DNA of 5,585 bases from NCBI GenBank assembly GCA_003512365.1, contig DORI01000156.1, positions 1 through 5,585 of the forward strand, given 5' to 3'. Source of the stretch: Crocinitomicaceae bacterium. GTDB taxonomy: Bacteria > Bacteroidota > Bacteroidia > Flavobacteriales_D > Crocinitomicaceae. Below are positions 5,501-5,585 of this stretch, in pieces. Under the pieces are notes generated by a model that was given only the letters and a program-made list of their open reading frames with translations, searched no databases and had not been told where the DNA came from. Position 1 is the first letter of the stretch; every line of letters begins with the position of its first letter. The position numbers and the translations under genes are program-made.

Positions 5501-5585
5501 TCTCACGCACACGATTCACACGATCTTGGACATGCTCATCATGAAGAGCACCACCACGAAGAGAATTTTGTTTCAAAGTACATTT
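5495..5585 (+). CDS. coxA: CoxA, cytochrome c oxidase subunit I, N-terminal end (partial, 3' end outside window)
   Basis: An open frame begins at ATG 5495, 23 bases after the coxB stop, and runs off the right edge after 30 codons. The visible residues are MGSHAHDSHDLGHAHHEEHH followed by HEENFVSKYI. A His/Asp/Glu-rich N-terminus leading into 'FVSKYI' is the form I recall for Bacteroidota subunit I, where the next residues would be the S/T-D-H-K block and the first membrane helix. Nine of the first 21 residues are His. Subunit I carries haem a, the haem a3-CuB site and the proton channels; none of these lies in the window. Assignment rests on the N-terminal pattern and the position just after coxB. 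The start is supported by an upstream A-rich context identical over 14 bases (including the first two codons) to that of coxB. Confidence 0.88.
   Translation, partial: MGSHAHDSHDLGHAHHEEHHHEENFVSKYI

Larger units (their letters stand above)
2..5585 (+). other. ACIII - cytochrome c oxidase operon (partial at both ends)
   Basis: Seven same-strand genes are separated by 19, 11, 12, 11, 26 and 23 bases. None of the gaps holds an inverted repeat with a T-run or a TAnnTTTG-type Bacteroidota promoter, so a single transcript covering actB to coxA is inferred. The promoter, actA and the start of actB should lie to the left. The rest of coxA, and possibly further oxidase genes, should lie to the right. 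Confidence 0.88.

Noticed and set aside
5283..5576. Open frame on the minus strand spanning the coxB end and coxA start
   Set aside because: It lies opposite the strongly supported coxB and coxA frames. Its Phe/Ser/Arg-rich product is what the reverse complement of Lys/Glu-rich coding would give, and it has no recognisable domain.
2..5585. Whole window as a possible undescribed system
   Set aside because: Every gene fits a known ACIII or haem-copper oxidase subunit in a known order. Only details within CoxB and the tails look unusual.

Overview
The window is a continuous stretch of a respiratory operon, all on the + strand. It encodes most of alternative complex III (ACIII, a quinol:electron-acceptor oxidoreductase that replaces cytochrome bc1) followed directly by the start of an aa3-type cytochrome c oxidase. 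The order is 'actB (3' end) - actC - actD - actE - actF - coxB - coxA' (5' end). This order, the strong resemblance of the proteins to Bacteroidota ACIII subunits, the AT-rich DNA, and A-rich start contexts with weak or absent Shine-Dalgarno sequences all point to a Bacteroidota bacterium, most likely of the Flavobacteriales/Cytophagales type. I cannot assign a genus from the sequence.

Layout: positions 2-202 hold the last 66 codons of the iron-sulfur/molybdopterin-like subunit ActB. Positions 222-1610 encode ActC (NrfD-like quinol-binding membrane subunit). Positions 1622-2158 encode ActD (DUF3341, two membrane helices). Positions 2171-2947 encode ActE (monohaem cytochrome c lipoprotein). 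Positions 2959-4161 encode ActF (ten-helix membrane subunit related to ActC). Positions 4188-5471 encode CoxB (oxidase subunit II with CuA). CoxA (oxidase subunit I) starts at 5495 and runs off the window. Gaps between genes are 11-26 bases, with no terminator hairpin or convincing promoter in any of them, so co-transcription is very likely. No gene-free stretch approaches 300 bases. No RNA gene, mobile element, CRISPR array or attachment site was seen.

How the genes work together (family knowledge): menaquinol is oxidised at ActC. Electrons pass through the iron-sulfur clusters of ActB and the haems of ActA (upstream, not in view) to the haem of ActE, then to CuA of CoxB and on to the haem-copper centre of CoxA, where oxygen is reduced. 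Fusion of the two gene sets in one operon fits the known ACIII-oxidase supercomplex of Flavobacterium.

The window is not an undescribed system. The points worth a second look lie mostly in CoxB: a Lys where the canonical CuA loop has a Glu, a Phe where the canonical electron-entry Trp sits, a helix-rich insertion of about 70 residues in the periplasmic domain, two additional N-terminal membrane helices, and a strongly acidic C-terminal tail that contrasts with the Lys-rich tail of ActE.
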